Shown: positions 16,831 to 17,609 of the stretch, in pieces
How positions within the stretch are numbered: the first letter of the stretch is position 1
Layout: the number at the start of each line of letters is the position of its first letter
Assembly (NCBI GenBank): GCA_000787465.1
Contig: JSYX01000382.1
Span: 1-17,609 of the forward strand
Source of the DNA: Thermomucor indicae-seudaticae
Lineage: Eukaryota > Mucoromycota > Mucoromycetes > Mucorales > Lichtheimiaceae
Reading direction: 5' to 3'
DNA length: 17,609 nucleotides
Notes under the pieces: generated by a model
Databases searched by the model: none
The model's input: only the letters and a program-made list of their open reading frames with translations
Told to the model about the DNA's origin: nothing
Program-made: the position numbers and the translations under genes

Positions 16831-17609
16831 TTACATACTGAAAAAACCAAGTTTGTGTATAAGTGGACTTTTGAGATATCCCTTTCGGAAGCCAAAGTTT
16901 GAATTTATTCGCGCAGTTTTGCTCGCCACTGTACAAAATGCGATCTGGAAACAGCCTTTTTGGGAGGGCTGGTAGGGAAGGAGCGGCTGTCCTGGGTATG
17001 ATACCGCATGCTGCTTTTGATATGTGGTAGGAATGGCCTGCGGCGGAAGCGATGGTGTTGCCAAGCCATGCTGTCTGAGCAACGCCTGTTGCTGTTGCTG
17101 TTGCTGCTGTTGATACAACATTAATCGCTGTTGGTCAATTTGGGTAGCCTGTCGTTGTTGAAGAAGATTGAGACCAACCCGGCGCTGTTGCATTGTACGA
17201 TACGGCAGGGATTGCATCTCCAATTGATTGTGTACTTGCACTGGAGTTGCAGCCACGGTTGCTGGCGCAGGTACATTAATTGGAGTATTTGTAGCAGCAG
17301 CGCTTTGAGCCTTCACAGCAGGCGATGGACCATTTACAAAGCTTACTTCCGTCCCTTTATTCTCAGCCCTTTTTGACTTGGCTGATGATTTTTTGGTCCG
17401 TGAGGTTTTCTGTCGAGCCAACTTTTGCCGTTCCTCTTTTGATTTTGAACCTCTTTTGGTACTTCTGATCTTACCACCTCCTCCAGGACCAACAACTCCA
17501 CCTGGCAAACGCGTATTCGCTTCGTGCGCCAACGAATTTAAACTCTCTGATAAAATAATCGTCAGTCACACATTTGGCAACATCGGCTCCTTGAGTACCT
17601 CTCGCGCTT
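16831..17609 (-). CDS. Basic, glutamine-rich, probably nuclear protein, partial (N-terminus off the right edge)
   Basis: Exon 17546-16831 is preceded by a 52-nt intron (17598-17547; donor GTACTC, branch-like CTGAC, acceptor ATCAG). The last 11 bases of an upstream exon (17609-17599) sit at the window edge. The join makes a glutamate codon and keeps the frame (AR-E-SLNSLAHEA). In order: a Gly-rich linker (GGVVGPGGGGK), a highly basic region with nuclear-localisation-like clusters (STKRGSKSKEERQK, RTKKSSAKSKR), an Ala/Pro/Thr-rich segment, then Gln-rich sequence with nine consecutive Gln, then a Pro-rich stretch (YPGQPLLPYQPSQK). The layout suggests a transcription coactivator or chromatin protein, but no domain is identifiable. 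The C-terminus is uncertain: after PSQK the composition changes and an AATAAA on this strand (16909-16904) precedes the stop at 16831, so the true end may differ. Confidence 0.7.
17086..17112. repeat. CAG/CAA repeat encoding nine glutamines
   Basis: Nine consecutive CAA or CAG codons on the minus strand inside the Gln-rich protein. The mix of both codons interrupts a pure CAG run, which makes it more stable than an uninterrupted one. Confidence 0.85.

Noticed and set aside
1..17609. CRISPR arrays, bacterial operons, rRNA or tRNA genes
   Set aside because: No regularly spaced repeats, no Shine-Dalgarno-linked gene strings, and no tRNA B-box with matching cloverleaf arms were seen on either strand by eye.

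Overview
The window looks like nuclear DNA of a filamentous fungus, most likely an early-diverging (Mucoromycota-type) lineage. This rests on several observations: protein-coding genes cut by many short GT-AG introns (about 52-73 nt), strong TATA boxes roughly 55-90 nt before start codons, AATAAA-type 3' signals, small secreted proteins with signal peptides, and a yeast-ARE2-like sterol acyltransferase. The lineage is an inference; there is no rRNA or other taxonomic marker here. Layout, left to right: (1) The minus-strand end of a gene for an acidic, Gly/Asp-rich secreted protein enters from the left edge (1-372). (2) About 1.7 kb without a supportable gene follows, holding two adjacent hairpins near 1063-1121. 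(3) Ribosomal protein eS26 (RPS26) lies on the minus strand (2075-2780, five exons). (4) Just upstream of it are a decayed copy of a small secreted-protein gene and then the intact paralogue (3474-3869, minus). The two share start-site and promoter sequence. (5) Another gene-poor stretch of about 2 kb ends at a TATA-driven small membrane protein (6046-6336, plus). (6) Two well-supported multi-exon plus-strand genes follow: a sterol O-acyltransferase of the ARE/SOAT (MBOAT) family (6645-8479, 530 aa, five exons) and a leukotriene-A4-hydrolase-type M1 aminopeptidase (8870-11329, 613 aa, eleven exons). (7) The right third (11330-16830) is less ordered. It holds a TATA-driven small ORF, a minus-strand open frame with one internal stop, a spliced 34-residue CCHC zinc-knuckle microprotein (12995-13162, plus), and a 1.7-kb minus-strand region with coding-like stretches in shifting frames, read here as a decayed gene or mobile-element remnant. 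(8) A minus-strand basic, glutamine-rich protein runs off the right edge (16831-17609). The acyltransferase acts in sterol-ester storage and the peptidase in cytosolic peptide trimming; nothing in the sequence links them beyond adjacency and shared orientation. The most novel-looking items are the zinc-knuckle microprotein, whose second cysteine-motif start is created by splicing, and the decayed tandem copy of the secreted-protein gene. The exon joins were read by eye from splice consensus, reading-frame continuity and remembered family conservation; no transcript or database evidence was used.
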